Assembly (NCBI GenBank): GCA_023407575.1
Contig: JAEYLX010000034.1
Location: 1 to 64,000, forward strand
DNA length: 64,000 bases
From: Bacillota bacterium
GTDB lineage: Bacteria > Bacillota > Clostridia > Lachnospirales > Lachnospiraceae
Reading direction: 5' to 3'
The translations under genes and the position numbers were made by a program. Below, in pieces: positions 1 to 8,775 of this stretch. The notes under the pieces were generated by a model. The model was not told where the DNA came from and did not search any database. It saw only the letters and a program-made list of their open reading frames with translations. How positions within the stretch are numbered: position 1 is the first letter of the stretch; each line of letters opens with the position of its first letter.

Positions 1-1085
1 CTCCTCGTTCTCCGCAGACTATGCCAGGCACTGGCGCTACTCCTATTTCTCCTCGTACTCCGCAGACTATGCCTGGCACTGGTGGTACTCCTATTACTCC
101 TCGTTCTCCGCAGACTATGCCTGGCACTGGCGCTACTCCTATGACTCCTGCTGCTCCACAGACTATGCCTGGTACTGGTGCCACTCCTATTGCCCCTCGT
201 ACTCCGCAGACTATGCCCGGCACTGGTGTTACTCCTATGACTCCTCGTTCTCCACAGACTATGCCCGGCACTGGTGCCTCTCCTACAGCCCCTCGTACTC
301 CACAGATAATACCTGGTACCGGCCCAACCAACGGTCTTTTCCCTGGCTCTAACTTACAGACACCTCCATCTGGAATGACCACTCCTACTACTCCCAGTCA
401 AAATCAGCCTGGTTCACAAGGTGGTTTAAATAGTAATTTGTATCCTTCTGGCCAACTACGAACACCTCCCAGCAATGAAATAACAAGTCCAATGCCGCCA
501 CTGATTGCACCAATGGAACCTACTCTGGATTCGTTGTCCTTAACTTCACGGGAGGTATCCCAATCCTTTAGTTATGATACGGAACTCTTTGCAAATCCGT
601 TTATTAACCTAAACAATCAACCACCTTACCAAATGCCTAATTCGTATTATCCTGCATATCCAAATAACGCTAATATGTATATGCCTAATGTAAATAATTC
701 AACTATGGGTGTACCTATGTTCCCGCTTTATGGGTATGATAATTGCGAAGAACTAGATAAGGATGCTACCTATATGAAGCAACTCTACCCTGCTACTGCA
801 AGAATAATTCAGAAAGAAGTTGATAATGAATGTGATCAACTGGAGTATGATGGCAGTGTAATGTTCGACGAATACCCTGATCGAATTTTAATAGAAAAAA
901 TTGTTGATCGAATTTATGAAAAAATCAGGGATAACGATGAAGATCCAAGACTTCAAGCGAATAGTCTTTATTTCTTCCCGGAACATCATCACAGAAACCC
1001 CCTACGCGATGTTGTCAACTTAATACTTTTAAATGAATTTTTCCATCGCAGAAGACGCCATCGCGGTAGGAAACGCTGGTTCTAA
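1..1085 (+). CDS. Pro/Thr-rich tandem-repeat protein, N-terminus cut by window edge
   Basis: The reading frame is open to the left edge (PRSPQT precedes the first Met in frame), so this is a 3' part of a longer gene. Its visible N-terminus is six 16-residue repeats of the type MPGTGATPISPRTPQT plus a decayed seventh, then a low-complexity Asn/Pro linker. From about residue 235 comes a non-repetitive, charged C-terminal domain (YMKQLYPATARIIQKEVDNE, then DEYPDRILIEKIVDRIY), ending in an Arg/His-rich tail (HRRRRHRGRKRW). I recall similar C-terminal domains in uncharacterised Lachnospiraceae proteins but cannot assign a function. A surface or spore-coat role is only a guess from the composition. 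The gene ends just before a strong hairpin shared with the convergent neighbour. Confidence 0.75.
   Translation, partial: PRSPQTMPGTGATPISPRTPQTMPGTGGTPITPRSPQTMPGTGATPMTPAAPQTMPGTGATPIAPRTPQTMPGTGVTPMTPRSPQTMPGTGASPTAPRTPQIIPGTGPTNGLFPGSNLQTPPSGMTTPTTPSQNQPGSQGGLNSNLYPSGQLRTPPSNEITSPMPPLIAPMEPTLDSLSLTSREVSQSFSYDTELFANPFINLNNQPPYQMPNSYYPAYPNNANMYMPNVNNSTMGVPMFPLYGYDNCEELDKDATYMKQLYPATARIIQKEVDNECDQLEYDGSVMFDEYPDRILIEKIVDRIYEKIRDNDEDPRLQANSLYFFPEHHHRNPLRDVVNLILLNEFFHRRRRHRGRKRWF
21..308 (+). repeat. Six 48-bp in-frame tandem repeats
   Basis: ATG-CC-GGC/T-ACT-GG starts recur exactly every 48 bp at 21, 69, 117, 165, 213 and 261. A partial copy precedes position 21 and a degenerate copy follows 308. 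Each unit encodes 16 residues (MPGTG-x-x-P-x-x-P-R-x-P-Q-T). Third positions vary, so the repeat is kept at protein level. Confidence 0.95.
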
Positions 1086-1141
1086 ATTATTATTAGAACG
1101 TATTACAGATGTCTTTCACTTTAATCTTTGTATATACGAAG

Positions 1142-1174
1142 AAGAACCGGGAATTTAATGTTTTCCCGGTTCTT
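1142..1174. terminator. Bidirectional terminator hairpin
   Basis: A perfect 12-bp stem (AAGAACCGGGAA / TTCCCGGTTCTT) with a 9-nt loop lies between the convergent repeat-protein gene and the YwmB-like gene. A T-rich tail follows on the plus strand. Confidence 0.8.
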
Positions 1175-1196
1175 TGCATTTAAAGTATATTTTAGT

Positions 1197-2006
1197 TTAC
1201 CAGCTATCGTTATTAATGGGAGTTGCCAGTGATATTTTAGTTTTTCCGGTTAGCTCATTAAAGGTTATAGCAATTTGAACATTAATTTTATTACCCATTG
1301 ACATTACATATTCATTCAGCATACCGGTATATCCATAAACTGTGTAAAGATCGCCTTCGTCGTATTCTATTGCCATTTCACCCTGCAATGCATCAATTAA
1401 CGTCTTAGCAATTTCTTTTTTTTGATCTACCGTAAGATCCCCTTCCTTCATACCCTCATATTTTAAGGTAATCTGTTTCCTTTCTACTCCAAGTTCAGTC
1501 AATTTATTCTCTAAGATTTTCTTATAGCGATCAATACTTTCAATTCCCTGCAATATATTTAACTGCACCACAATATAATGCTTAAGAGTTTTCACGTTAC
1601 TTTCTTCTTGTTCAACGCTTACTATTTTTATTTCAGTACTTGCTTGTTTTGCTTGCTTGAATATAAAGCTTTCACTCCTGGTGCCTTCCTCCCAAACAGT
1701 GATGTCCTCATTCACAATTAATCCAATGGAATCTGCAATTGTATAGATAAGGCCTTCTTTTTCCTCTTCACTTAAATACCCAGTTCCATATTCTCCAAGG
1801 ACTGCCAGACTGCTTTGCATTTCATGTGTTTCCGACTTTATAAATGCTTCTGTTATCTGTGCTTCTTCACGAAACATCCGATTAACAAGTATTTGTGCGG
1901 CAACAGCTACCCATAGCACTGCAACCATATATAAAGTTATTTTGGTACGTTTTTTTGAAAATATATTCCGAAACTTATAAACAAAATTAAATTCCTTATG
2001 TTCCAT
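1197..2006 (-). CDS. YwmB-like membrane-anchored protein
   Basis: A 269-residue protein with a short basic N-terminus, one membrane segment at about residues 22-43 (TLYMVAVLWVAVAAQILV) and a long extracytoplasmic domain. The fold signature (AxLIDALQGExxxxYDEGDLYTVYGYT followed by NKINVQIAITFNELTGKT) resembles the YwmB / DUF1779 family, whose role is unknown. A longer frame begins at a TTG at 2084, but the ATG at 2006 follows GGAGG with a 9-nt gap, so I place the start there. It is a single gene with its own downstream hairpin. The family assignment is from memory of the pattern and is moderate. Confidence 0.6.
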   Translation of the reverse strand: MEHKEFNFVYKFRNIFSKKRTKITLYMVAVLWVAVAAQILVNRMFREEAQITEAFIKSETHEMQSSLAVLGEYGTGYLSEEEKEGLIYTIADSIGLIVNEDITVWEEGTRSESFIFKQAKQASTEIKIVSVEQEESNVKTLKHYIVVQLNILQGIESIDRYKKILENKLTELGVERKQITLKYEGMKEGDLTVDQKKEIAKTLIDALQGEMAIEYDEGDLYTVYGYTGMLNEYVMSMGNKINVQIAITFNELTGKTKISLATPINNDSW

Positions 2007-2315
2007 TCTATTAAGACCTCCAATATGGGAAACTTTGTTAATCCATCTAGTAGTTTCCCCGTTATTCGGAGTTTTATTCTTCAATTACACTATACCGTTC
2101 TATAAAAACATGGTATAATACCCACAACCATCAACATTTACAGCAAGAATAAAAGTGTGCTATGCCTGCTCTCGCTTTCAAATACTTTTAAAATACAGCT
2201 TTTGTTCCGCGCGCACATAGCTGCGCTTCATTAGCCTATGGGCTTTTATATACCGCGAATTGTGAAGTAATATAGAATTTATACAGCTGGTTTTATGCTA
2301 AAAGGAGGTTTTCAT

Positions 2316-2792
2316 ATGGATACACCAACACTGTATCGTAGACGCTTTATACCAAATGAAACAGTTCATTTAAAGGATGATATTATCCTTAATATAACGG
2401 AGGATTTTATTCTAACGAAATGGGTTGCACTGCATCCCCGCAGTGATATTGCAGCAGGAATTTCTGCCTATTACTTGGATCAGGGAATAAAGGTGAGCAA
2501 AATCTTAGATAAAAACAATAATTTAGTATATTGGTACTGCGATATTATTCAATCGAAGCAGGATGCAATAAAAAATACCATCATTTTCGAAGACCTCTTA
2601 ATCGATGTCATTCTGCTTAACGATGGTACTGTACGGATTGTAGATATTGATGAGCTCGCTGACGCTCTGGATCAGAATTTAATTACTCAAAGTGAAGCTA
2701 CCTATGCGCTGCGCAGACTAGATAACCTGCTTCGTATTATAAGAGATGGTAACTTTCCCACTTTACAGGCACCCATCCTACAACTGGAATAA
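2316..2792 (+). CDS. DUF402 domain protein
   Basis: A 158-residue soluble protein. The pattern RRFIPNETVHLKDDIIL, then the central YLDQGIKVSKILDKNNNLVYWYCDI and FEDLLIDVILLNDGTVRIVDIDEL, fits the DUF402 / YgaC-like barrel family, some members of which are nucleoside phosphatases or RNA-binding proteins. The ATG at 2316 has an ideal AAAGGAGG 7 nt upstream; the ATG at 2295 has none and is rejected. It faces the rpiB operon tail to tail with only 3 bp between stop codons. A possible extended -10 (TGGTATAAT) lies near 2111. The substrate in this organism is unknown. Confidence 0.75.
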   Translation: MDTPTLYRRRFIPNETVHLKDDIILNITEDFILTKWVALHPRSDIAAGISAYYLDQGIKVSKILDKNNNLVYWYCDIIQSKQDAIKNTIIFEDLLIDVILLNDGTVRIVDIDELADALDQNLITQSEATYALRRLDNLLRIIRDGNFPTLQAPILQLE

Positions 2793-2795
2793 ACC

Positions 2796-3221
2796 TTATT
2801 CCATCATATCAATTCGTCTAATATGTCTCTCTTCATTGGAGAATTTAGTATCTATAAAGGTCTCTACAATCTTAAGCGCATGACCTATTCCTATCACTCT
2901 CGCGCCCATTGCAAGTACATTGGCATTATTATGCAGTCTTGTGGCCTCAGCACTAAAGCAGTCATGGCAGAGTGCTGCACGAATGCCCTTCATTTTATTT
3001 GCTGTTATCGATATGCCAATTCCTGTACCACAAATGATTATTCCCAGATCGCATTCTTTGCTTTGGATCGCTCTTCCAACAAGCTTTGCATATTCCGGAT
3101 AATCACTTGCGGTAACATCACCACAACCAAAATCCTTATATTCAATTCCTCTCGTATCCAAGTAATCCATAACTGCTTTCTTCATTTCATATCCAGTGTG
3201 GTCATTTCCAAGTGCTATCAT
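2796..3221 (-). CDS. rpiB: Ribose-5-phosphate isomerase B
   Basis: A 141-residue RpiB/LacAB-family isomerase that interconverts ribose-5-phosphate and ribulose-5-phosphate in the pentose phosphate pathway (some members act on allose-6-phosphate). Visible motifs are GNDHTG at the N-terminus (Asp7, His8), CGTGIG with catalytic Cys64, the anion loop SITANKMKGIRAA and HNNANVLAMGARVIG. Length is typical. The SD AGGAGGAAATT precedes the ATG. It is the last gene of the tsaC-phosphatase-rpiB operon, an order also kept in Bacillus (ywlC-ywlE-ywlF). Confidence 0.93.
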   Translation of the reverse strand: MIALGNDHTGYEMKKAVMDYLDTRGIEYKDFGCGDVTASDYPEYAKLVGRAIQSKECDLGIIICGTGIGISITANKMKGIRAALCHDCFSAEATRLHNNANVLAMGARVIGIGHALKIVETFIDTKFSNEERHIRRIDMME

Positions 3222-3237
3222 AATTTCCTCCTAATTG

Positions 3238-3690
3238 CTAATTATCCTCGTTTAATTTATAAACTGTCTTTTTCACCAATCGTCCCAATTCTATGTAGCA
3301 TTCTTCATATTCCATTAAAGAACCTCCATAGGGATCTACAACATCTCCGATTTCTCCTGCATATTCCTTCAGAGTGTAAACATCTTTTACCTCAGGATAT
3401 AATTCCATAATCTTTTTCTTCTGACTAGCTGTCATCGCGAGAATAATCGTATTTTCTTCAATATCAGTGGACTTTAATCCCTTTGCTATATGGTTGTTAA
3501 GCTCTAGGTCATGTTTTTTCAATACAATCTCTGCCTTGGGATTTAAAGGTTCCGAGAACAGAACAACAAGACCTCTGGAACACACCTTACGATTACTTAC
3601 TTTTTCAAGATTTTTATAGATAGCCTCTGCCATAGGACTTCGACAAGTATTACCAGTACATACAAATATCAGTTTTTGATAGTCCCCCAT
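3238..3690 (-). CDS. Low-molecular-weight protein phosphatase (YwlE-like, probable protein-arginine phosphatase)
   Basis: A 150-residue cytoplasmic LMW-PTP fold protein. The catalytic P-loop is CTGNTCR (Cys11 to Arg17) followed by SPMAEA, and the general-acid Asp is in VVDPYGGS near the C-terminus. The Thr in the P-loop (CTGNTCR) is the residue that in Bacillus YwlE favours phosphoarginine over phosphotyrosine, so arginine phosphatase is preferred. The frame opens at 3753, but the ATG at 3690 follows GGAGGTAACA and the shorter product matches family length. It sits between tsaC and rpiB. Confidence 0.85.
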   Translation of the reverse strand: MGDYQKLIFVCTGNTCRSPMAEAIYKNLEKVSNRKVCSRGLVVLFSEPLNPKAEIVLKKHDLELNNHIAKGLKSTDIEENTIILAMTASQKKKIMELYPEVKDVYTLKEYAGEIGDVVDPYGGSLMEYEECYIELGRLVKKTVYKLNEDN

Positions 3691-3745
3691 TGTTACCTCC
3701 ATTACAATACTCTCACTAGAGTTTGTCATATAGAACGATTCATCC

Positions 3746-4801
3746 CTAGACACTTATTACTCGATAACCTGCCGCTTTTAATAATCTATTCATAATCGCT
3801 TGTCCTAGACAATCATCCGTAAAGCTTTCCGAATAAATATACTGGGTATGAAGCTCATCAAATTCTCTTAATATTCCGTAAAGACCAGCTGCAATTGAGG
3901 CTTCATTATTGCGTGAACCTACAATTTTAACTAATCCATGATGATAGAAATCTTTTGTCTCCTGTGTTGCGATAACTCCTACGCTGTAACCATCAAGCAG
4001 CCTGTTTTTTGCATTTTCATTAATAGTGTAGATAACTTTATCTATATTACCCTCATATATGGTTAACTCACCTTCGGGTGCATAATGACGGTACTTCATT
4101 CCCGGAGCTCTGGGAACAAGCTCTAAATCGGGTTCCATTTTTAATATTGCCGGATCATAATTAATCTCACCGATTACATTCTCCAGCATCGTCTTTGTTA
4201 TACTGCCCGGTCGTAATATCATAGGGTATTCACCAGTTAAATCAACGATTGTAGATTCTAGTCCCAAGGTTGCATTTCCACCATCAAGAATCATATCAAT
4301 TCTTCCACTTAAATCCTGAATCACATGCGCTGCTGTGGTTGGGCTTGGTTTACCGCTTAAGTTTGCACTTGGAGCTGCGACAAAAACACCTGATAACTCA
4401 ATTAGTTTTCTTGCAATTTGATTTGCTGGAAGTCGAATTGCTACTGTATTCAGCCCTCCTGTTGTATGGTAGGGCACAATATCTTTCTTATTTAATATTA
4501 TTGTTAAAGGCCCTGGCCAGAACACTTCTGCTAACTGAAAAGCTATATCCGGTATCTCCTTGGCAAGTAGCTCCAAATCATTAGTTTTTGCAATATGGAC
4601 AATCAGAGGATTGTCAGAAGGCCTTCCTTTTGCCTGATATATCTGTTTAGCTGCACTTTCATCTAATGCATTTGCTCCAAGTCCATATACCGTCTCTGTA
4701 GGAAAGGCGACCAACCCGCCTTTTCTAAGTCTCTGAGCTGCTTCCTCTAACATCTCCAGGTCAATATTATCAATATCCAGACTAACAACTTTTGTATCCA
4801 T
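3746..4801 (-). CDS. tsaC: L-threonylcarbamoyladenylate synthase (Sua5/YwlC type)
   Basis: A 351-residue protein that makes threonylcarbamoyl-AMP from threonine, bicarbonate and ATP, the first step of the t6A37 tRNA modification. The N-terminal YrdC domain (about 12-205) shows GGLVAFPTETVYGLG, KGRPSDNPLIVHI, PGPLT and SANLSGKPSPT. The C-terminal Sua5 domain (about 230-348) includes PGMKYRHYAP. Length matches the two-domain Sua5/YwlC form rather than short TsaC. The ATG has AAGGAGC upstream. It is first in an operon with a near-consensus promoter at 4944-4972. Confidence 0.93.
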   Translation of the reverse strand: MDTKVVSLDIDNIDLEMLEEAAQRLRKGGLVAFPTETVYGLGANALDESAAKQIYQAKGRPSDNPLIVHIAKTNDLELLAKEIPDIAFQLAEVFWPGPLTIILNKKDIVPYHTTGGLNTVAIRLPANQIARKLIELSGVFVAAPSANLSGKPSPTTAAHVIQDLSGRIDMILDGGNATLGLESTIVDLTGEYPMILRPGSITKTMLENVIGEINYDPAILKMEPDLELVPRAPGMKYRHYAPEGELTIYEGNIDKVIYTINENAKNRLLDGYSVGVIATQETKDFYHHGLVKIVGSRNNEASIAAGLYGILREFDELHTQYIYSESFTDDCLGQAIMNRLLKAAGYRVISV

Positions 4802-4943
4802 ATTGCTCCTTGTACTCTATCATCATTAACTCTAATCTATAAGGTCAATGATACCTCTATTTTGTGTTCTTTTTATGTTTATTAATTCTCGCATACATAG
4901 TATGTTGCATCCATTGTATATTGCATATTTCTTATGCCGATAT

Positions 4944-4972
4944 ATTATAGCATAATCTTTAAGCAAAATCAA
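4944..4972 (-). promoter_or_regulatory. Vegetative promoter of the tsaC operon
   Basis: On the minus strand TTGATT, a 17-nt spacer and TATAAT. The -35 box abuts the stop codon of cwlD, so the operon starts right after cwlD. No terminator for cwlD is visible in between. Confidence 0.7.
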
Positions 4973-4973
4973 A

Positions 4974-5726
4974 TTACGGTTGCGTTGGAGTCACAGTAGC
5001 ACCCTTTACACCTTCAAGCCCGCCTTCCTTGATAAACTGCATTACAGCAAGATGAATACCCCAAGCCAATTTCTCCTGATAATCATCCTCTAATAGTAAA
5101 ATGGCTTCCTGCCCATTGGATAAGTAGCCACACTCCACTATTACTAATGGGCATGTTGTACGCGTAATCATATAATAGCTGGTATTGGATTTTGCTTTCC
5201 GCTTATTTCCATCACCCATGGTATCAATTAATTGGGCTTGGATAATCTCAGCCAGTCGCTTTCCCTGTGGTGAGGCCTGGTAATAAAATACTTGAGCCCC
5301 TTTTACTGACTCCTGAGTAAAACTATTCTGATGTATGCTTAATGCCAGGTCAACATTATTCGTATTGATGAGGTCGACACGATTCCTCATATCAGCTCTT
5401 TTTTTATTGGAATCTGTTTCTGAATATAAACCGACATCCTCTTCTCTAGTCATAATTACTTTAATATCATTTAACTCTAACAAATTCTTTAATTTTAAAG
5501 CAATACTTAAGTTTATATCCTTTTCCAAAGCATTATTGACGCCAACTTTACCAGGATCTCTGCCACCATGTCCCGGATCAATTACTATTGTTATTTGCTT
5601 TTTCTCTGTTGAGTCCGTATCATTTGTGAAAAAAATATTCTTCATAACCCTTATTGATGGGTCAGTGGTTAATATGCTAGCAATTAGTATCAAGAATAGA
5701 AAAATTAAACTAAAATATTTTTTCAT
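4974..5726 (-). CDS. cwlD: N-acetylmuramoyl-L-alanine amidase, CwlD-type (spore germination/cortex)
   Basis: A 250-residue Amidase_3 zinc enzyme. An N-terminal signal or anchor (residues 5-20, FSLIFLFLILIASIL) exports it. The catalytic domain carries the zinc ligands His53 (DPGHGGRD), Glu68 and His132 (SIHQNS) and catalytic Glu198 (VECGYLSN). Family and length fit CwlD, which acts with PdaA to make muramic delta-lactam in the spore cortex, a mark read by germination enzymes. A sigma-E-like promoter upstream supports a sporulation role. A general cell-wall amidase is the alternative. Confidence 0.85.
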   Translation of the reverse strand: MKKYFSLIFLFLILIASILTTDPSIRVMKNIFFTNDTDSTEKKQITIVIDPGHGGRDPGKVGVNNALEKDINLSIALKLKNLLELNDIKVIMTREEDVGLYSETDSNKKRADMRNRVDLINTNNVDLALSIHQNSFTQESVKGAQVFYYQASPQGKRLAEIIQAQLIDTMGDGNKRKAKSNTSYYMITRTTCPLVIVECGYLSNGQEAILLLEDDYQEKLAWGIHLAVMQFIKEGGLEGVKGATVTPTQP

Positions 5727-5758
5727 ACTTCACTACACTCTTGGATTTAATTCCTTAC

Positions 5759-5788
5759 ATTGTATGAAAAGATGATTTGTCCTATTCT
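5759..5788 (-). promoter_or_regulatory. Sigma-E-like promoter of cwlD
   Basis: On the minus strand the -10 is CATACAAT, a full match to the Bacillus SigE -10 pattern (CATACAnT). A 14-nt spacer separates it from GAATAGG, a partial match to the SigE -35. No good vegetative promoter is seen here. Confidence 0.45.
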
Positions 5789-5805
5789 TTTTCCTTTAAG
5801 CCTGT

Positions 5806-7518
5806 TTAATTAATGTAGCGAATCATAACATCCCAAATACTTTGTTTTTCTAAACCCAACTTCCAAGCAGCTACTCCAGCAAGATCTGCTTCATAAATAG
5901 CCTTCATCTTCTCTTCAATTGAGGTGTCTTCCTCCTGCCACATACGATAAGTCGCACCATCCTTGGTATATTCTACATAGTAGCAGCCACTGGCTTCATC
6001 CCATACAGCTTCTGTACCATTATCGGTAATTATATTTGCTGCTGGTGTCATGGAATAGTACTCAGATGTTATTTCTCCTTCGGCAGTCTCCTTCCAAAGT
6101 CTGGTATAGAAAGGAATTGCAATAATTGTCTTCTCCTTAGGTACCGTCTTTAAAATATTTGTGATTGCTTCTTTTACAAACCCAATGGAGGAAACTGGTC
6201 CTGGAACCTCTGAATTCGCATGATATTCATTGTAAGCCATCACTACGACATAATCAGCAATAATGCCCTGTTCTTCCCTGTCATAATATTCACTATACGC
6301 ACTTGGAACATAGCTATCCACAGAAAGTACAATTCCATTATTTCTACATTTCACAGATAACTCTCTTAAGAACTGAACATAATGTATCCCTGCTTCTGAA
6401 TAAATACGTTCAAAATCTATATTGATACCATTCAGCTTATACTGTAAAGCCATTTCAATCAGCGAATTAGCTAAGGCTTCTCGTCTTGAAGTATGGGATA
6501 GAAGTTCTGTCATATTCACTTCTGCGTTTGCATTAAAATCATCAACCGCTGCCCAAACCTCGAGTCCCAACTCCCCAGCAGCCTTTACATACTGTTCGGT
6601 TGCCAAAGAGGTTAATGTACCCATTTCATCACTAACGCTAAACCAGGTAGGCGAGATTACATTGACTCCTTTTGTTTCTTGAATCAACTTCTTCATATTG
6701 TCTGTCGCATCCAGGTTAAACACCTGATGAAAGACCATATTAATCTTTCCTGCTCTGGTCTGAGCCGTATAATTGGGCGCTTGAAAATCAGATTTAAGGG
6801 TTTCGTAATAGGACTTTTTCGTTGTTTTATCCTTTACATAACCTTTCACTCCATCTTCTGTCATTACTTTTACAAAACCCTTTTTAGGTGCCTCTTCCGC
6901 ATCCACAAACATCAATTTTGTTCCTACGGTCAACTCCATTAATATAGGGCTCTTTATACTCGGCTCCACACGAAGCTGTGTTGCCTTCACGACATCTGTA
7001 TATAAGTAGTCACCCCACATATATTGTATAACAACCCGATTTGGATCTTTATAATATTGGTAAGTAAGGTCCGAATACTGCTCAACGAATTCAAGGGATA
7101 AATACACTTTATCTGCAAACACTTCAACAATAGAGTGGTCCGAAGCTACTGAAGTCTCTATAGTACTTTTTGTTACGGTATATCCCTCTTTTCCAGCCTC
7201 TGCTTTAATAATCTCCTCCGGAGTGGTATAGGTTAGAATATTTTCATTGTAATCCCAATAAAATCTATGGTTGAAATACTCAATTACAGTATCATAATCA
7301 ACATAAACCTTTTCGTTAATCAATAACCCTTTATTCTCGTATATCTCATTTTGAAGAATGATAAGTACCTCTGAAGCTTCCAATGGATAATATTCTGTCA
7401 GTGGCATCTCCTCTTTACTCGGTGTCATATATTTTATAATTGCCGATACCACGATTATGGCTATAATTATCAATGCCGTAACTGATCCAATTACTGCAAG
7501 TTTCACTTTCCGTTCCAT
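5806..7518 (-). CDS. GH18 family glycosidase with SH3-like domain (cell-wall/spore hydrolase)
   Basis: A 570-residue membrane-anchored protein: one membrane segment (about 9-31), a beta-rich N-terminal region (about 45-175), a bacterial SH3-type domain (about 175-235, QLRVEPSIKSPILMELTVGTKL and KGYVKDK), and a glycosyl hydrolase 18 barrel (about 255-568). The catalytic strand reads LNGINIDFERI, with Glu of DFE as general acid; MAYNEYH and AAWKLGLEKQSIWD are other barrel signatures. Relatives such as YaaH/YdhD act on N-acetylglucosamine bonds in spore peptidoglycan. SD GGAGGGTAATT precedes the ATG. Cortex or wall remodelling is likely; the exact substrate is unknown. Confidence 0.82.
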   Translation of the reverse strand: MERKVKLAVIGSVTALIIIAIIVVSAIIKYMTPSKEEMPLTEYYPLEASEVLIILQNEIYENKGLLINEKVYVDYDTVIEYFNHRFYWDYNENILTYTTPEEIIKAEAGKEGYTVTKSTIETSVASDHSIVEVFADKVYLSLEFVEQYSDLTYQYYKDPNRVVIQYMWGDYLYTDVVKATQLRVEPSIKSPILMELTVGTKLMFVDAEEAPKKGFVKVMTEDGVKGYVKDKTTKKSYYETLKSDFQAPNYTAQTRAGKINMVFHQVFNLDATDNMKKLIQETKGVNVISPTWFSVSDEMGTLTSLATEQYVKAAGELGLEVWAAVDDFNANAEVNMTELLSHTSRREALANSLIEMALQYKLNGINIDFERIYSEAGIHYVQFLRELSVKCRNNGIVLSVDSYVPSAYSEYYDREEQGIIADYVVVMAYNEYHANSEVPGPVSSIGFVKEAITNILKTVPKEKTIIAIPFYTRLWKETAEGEITSEYYSMTPAANIITDNGTEAVWDEASGCYYVEYTKDGATYRMWQEEDTSIEEKMKAIYEADLAGVAAWKLGLEKQSIWDVMIRYIN

Positions 7519-7783
7519 AATTACCCTCCATTAGTATATTCCCTATCTAAAACTTCCTTTGTTTAACCTAAGACCCAACTTCCTTGATTATATCCAATAA
7601 TCCTTTTCTATTTCAACATTATAGCATTTATTTAATATACCGTCATTACTAAATTCGACTTTTTAGAAGGAAATACTTTAAGAGATAATCATTAATTTGT
7701 TCCCCAACTTAATTTATTAAATATTAACCTTAGTAAAATAGCTAGTACATTGGCGTTATAGTCCTTGTTCCCTCTATAGGTGC

Positions 7784-7840
7784 AAAAAAGCTGCATACGC
7801 AGTATTGATTAGCCTTTTTCAACCAATTTGCCTATGCAGC
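7784..7840 (-). terminator. Rho-independent terminator of the kinase/P-loop operon
   Basis: On the minus strand an 8+3 bp stem with one C-C mismatch (GCTGCATA.. / ..TATGCAGC; arms 7829-7840 and 7790-7801) is followed by TTTTTT. It lies about 270 nt past the stop of the P-loop protein. The rest of the 588-bp gap from 7519 to 8106 shows no convincing gene. Confidence 0.7.
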
Positions 7841-8106
7841 CTATTGCTCCATCCCTTTTAAATAACCTAAAAAGTAACCACAATATAATTTTGACTTTAA
7901 AGTATAGAGGGCTTTTAAGTTCTGTGATTAAGTACCTGTGGTATACTTTTTATCTTTTCATAAATTATCAAACCTAGTTTCTTTAATTATATATAATTGT
8001 CCGTTTATGGATGCATCGCATTCTCATTTTATTACTTTCGTTGCTTCGGATAAGAAGGCATTTGTGATATGTTATACTTATCCCTTTGACATAACCATGT
8101 AACTGA

Positions 8107-8730
8107 CTAATTAAATAATTTATTAAAAAAATAGTATGACTTTTCATTAATTCTGGTTGGCTCATAATTAACTGGAACCGTCCAGATTATTCTTTTTAAA
8201 TTGCTGCTAATTGATGTAATTGTTTTATTATCTGTCTGGGGAATAAAATAGAGGCAAGATTCTCCTATTCCCAAATCATCATGCTCCTTTGTAAGCTGCT
8301 CAAGCTTTGCCAAATCCCACGCAGAACGTCCACCTATTACAATTCTTTTTGTGCAGCGCAAAAATTCCCGCTGGTTCCAGTCAGAAACAGTACCGAAATC
8401 AATAACAATACAATCATAATCCTTGGCAAGAATATCAAGAAGTTCTGCTTTCTCAACCCCTTCATAACAAGTTATATTTTGAAAATAGAATTGTCCTTTC
8501 TCGTTAATTTTCCATTCATATGCCTCTCGAATTAATTTCATGTCCTGATGCGTGTTGCATTCCAGTACAGCTGTATTTCTTCCAAGCTCTCCGCCAAAGT
8601 AAAAGGCAAGCATGAAAGCAGTGTGAGTCACTCCAACACCATGATGTGTACCAACAATTCCAATTACCTCCTGTCTTTTTGGGTAACTGTTCTTGCTAAG
8701 TTTCTTAAAAAGCATTGACTTTTGCTTCAT
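8107..8730 (-). CDS. MinD/ParA-like P-loop protein with lysine-less Walker A
   Basis: A 207-residue cytoplasmic protein with the order of a SIMIBI ATPase: beta1 VIGIVGTHHGVGVTHTA, then AVLECN, a second strand YDCIVIDFGTVSD where a ParA has its Walker B Asp, then RIVIGGRSAWD. The invariant Walker A lysines of ParA/MinD (KGGxGKT) are missing; the loop reads THHGVGVTHT. It parallels, strand for strand, the C-terminal half of the kinase encoded 45 bp upstream, so the two appear to be duplicated domains. ATP hydrolysis is doubtful; nucleotide binding or a scaffold role is inferred. No family name recognised. Confidence 0.7.
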   Translation of the reverse strand: MKQKSMLFKKLSKNSYPKRQEVIGIVGTHHGVGVTHTAFMLAFYFGGELGRNTAVLECNTHQDMKLIREAYEWKINEKGQFYFQNITCYEGVEKAELLDILAKDYDCIVIDFGTVSDWNQREFLRCTKRIVIGGRSAWDLAKLEQLTKEHDDLGIGESCLYFIPQTDNKTITSISSNLKRIIWTVPVNYEPTRINEKSYYFFNKLFN

Positions 8731-8775
8731 CTATAGATTGCTCCTTATGCTCTTCCCGGACAATTATAACATGAC

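Noticed and set aside
1..320. Regular 48-bp repeats as a possible CRISPR array
   Set aside because: No unique spacers; the repeats are contiguous, in frame and encode a Pro/Thr repeat.
2823..3410. A 195-codon open frame on the plus strand
   Set aside because: It is antisense to rpiB and the phosphatase gene, has Cys/Ile-rich low-quality protein and no SD; a shadow frame.
7983..8165. A 60-codon minus-strand ORF at the end of the P-loop gene
   Set aside because: Overlaps the end of the P-loop gene in another frame, no SD, unlikely composition.
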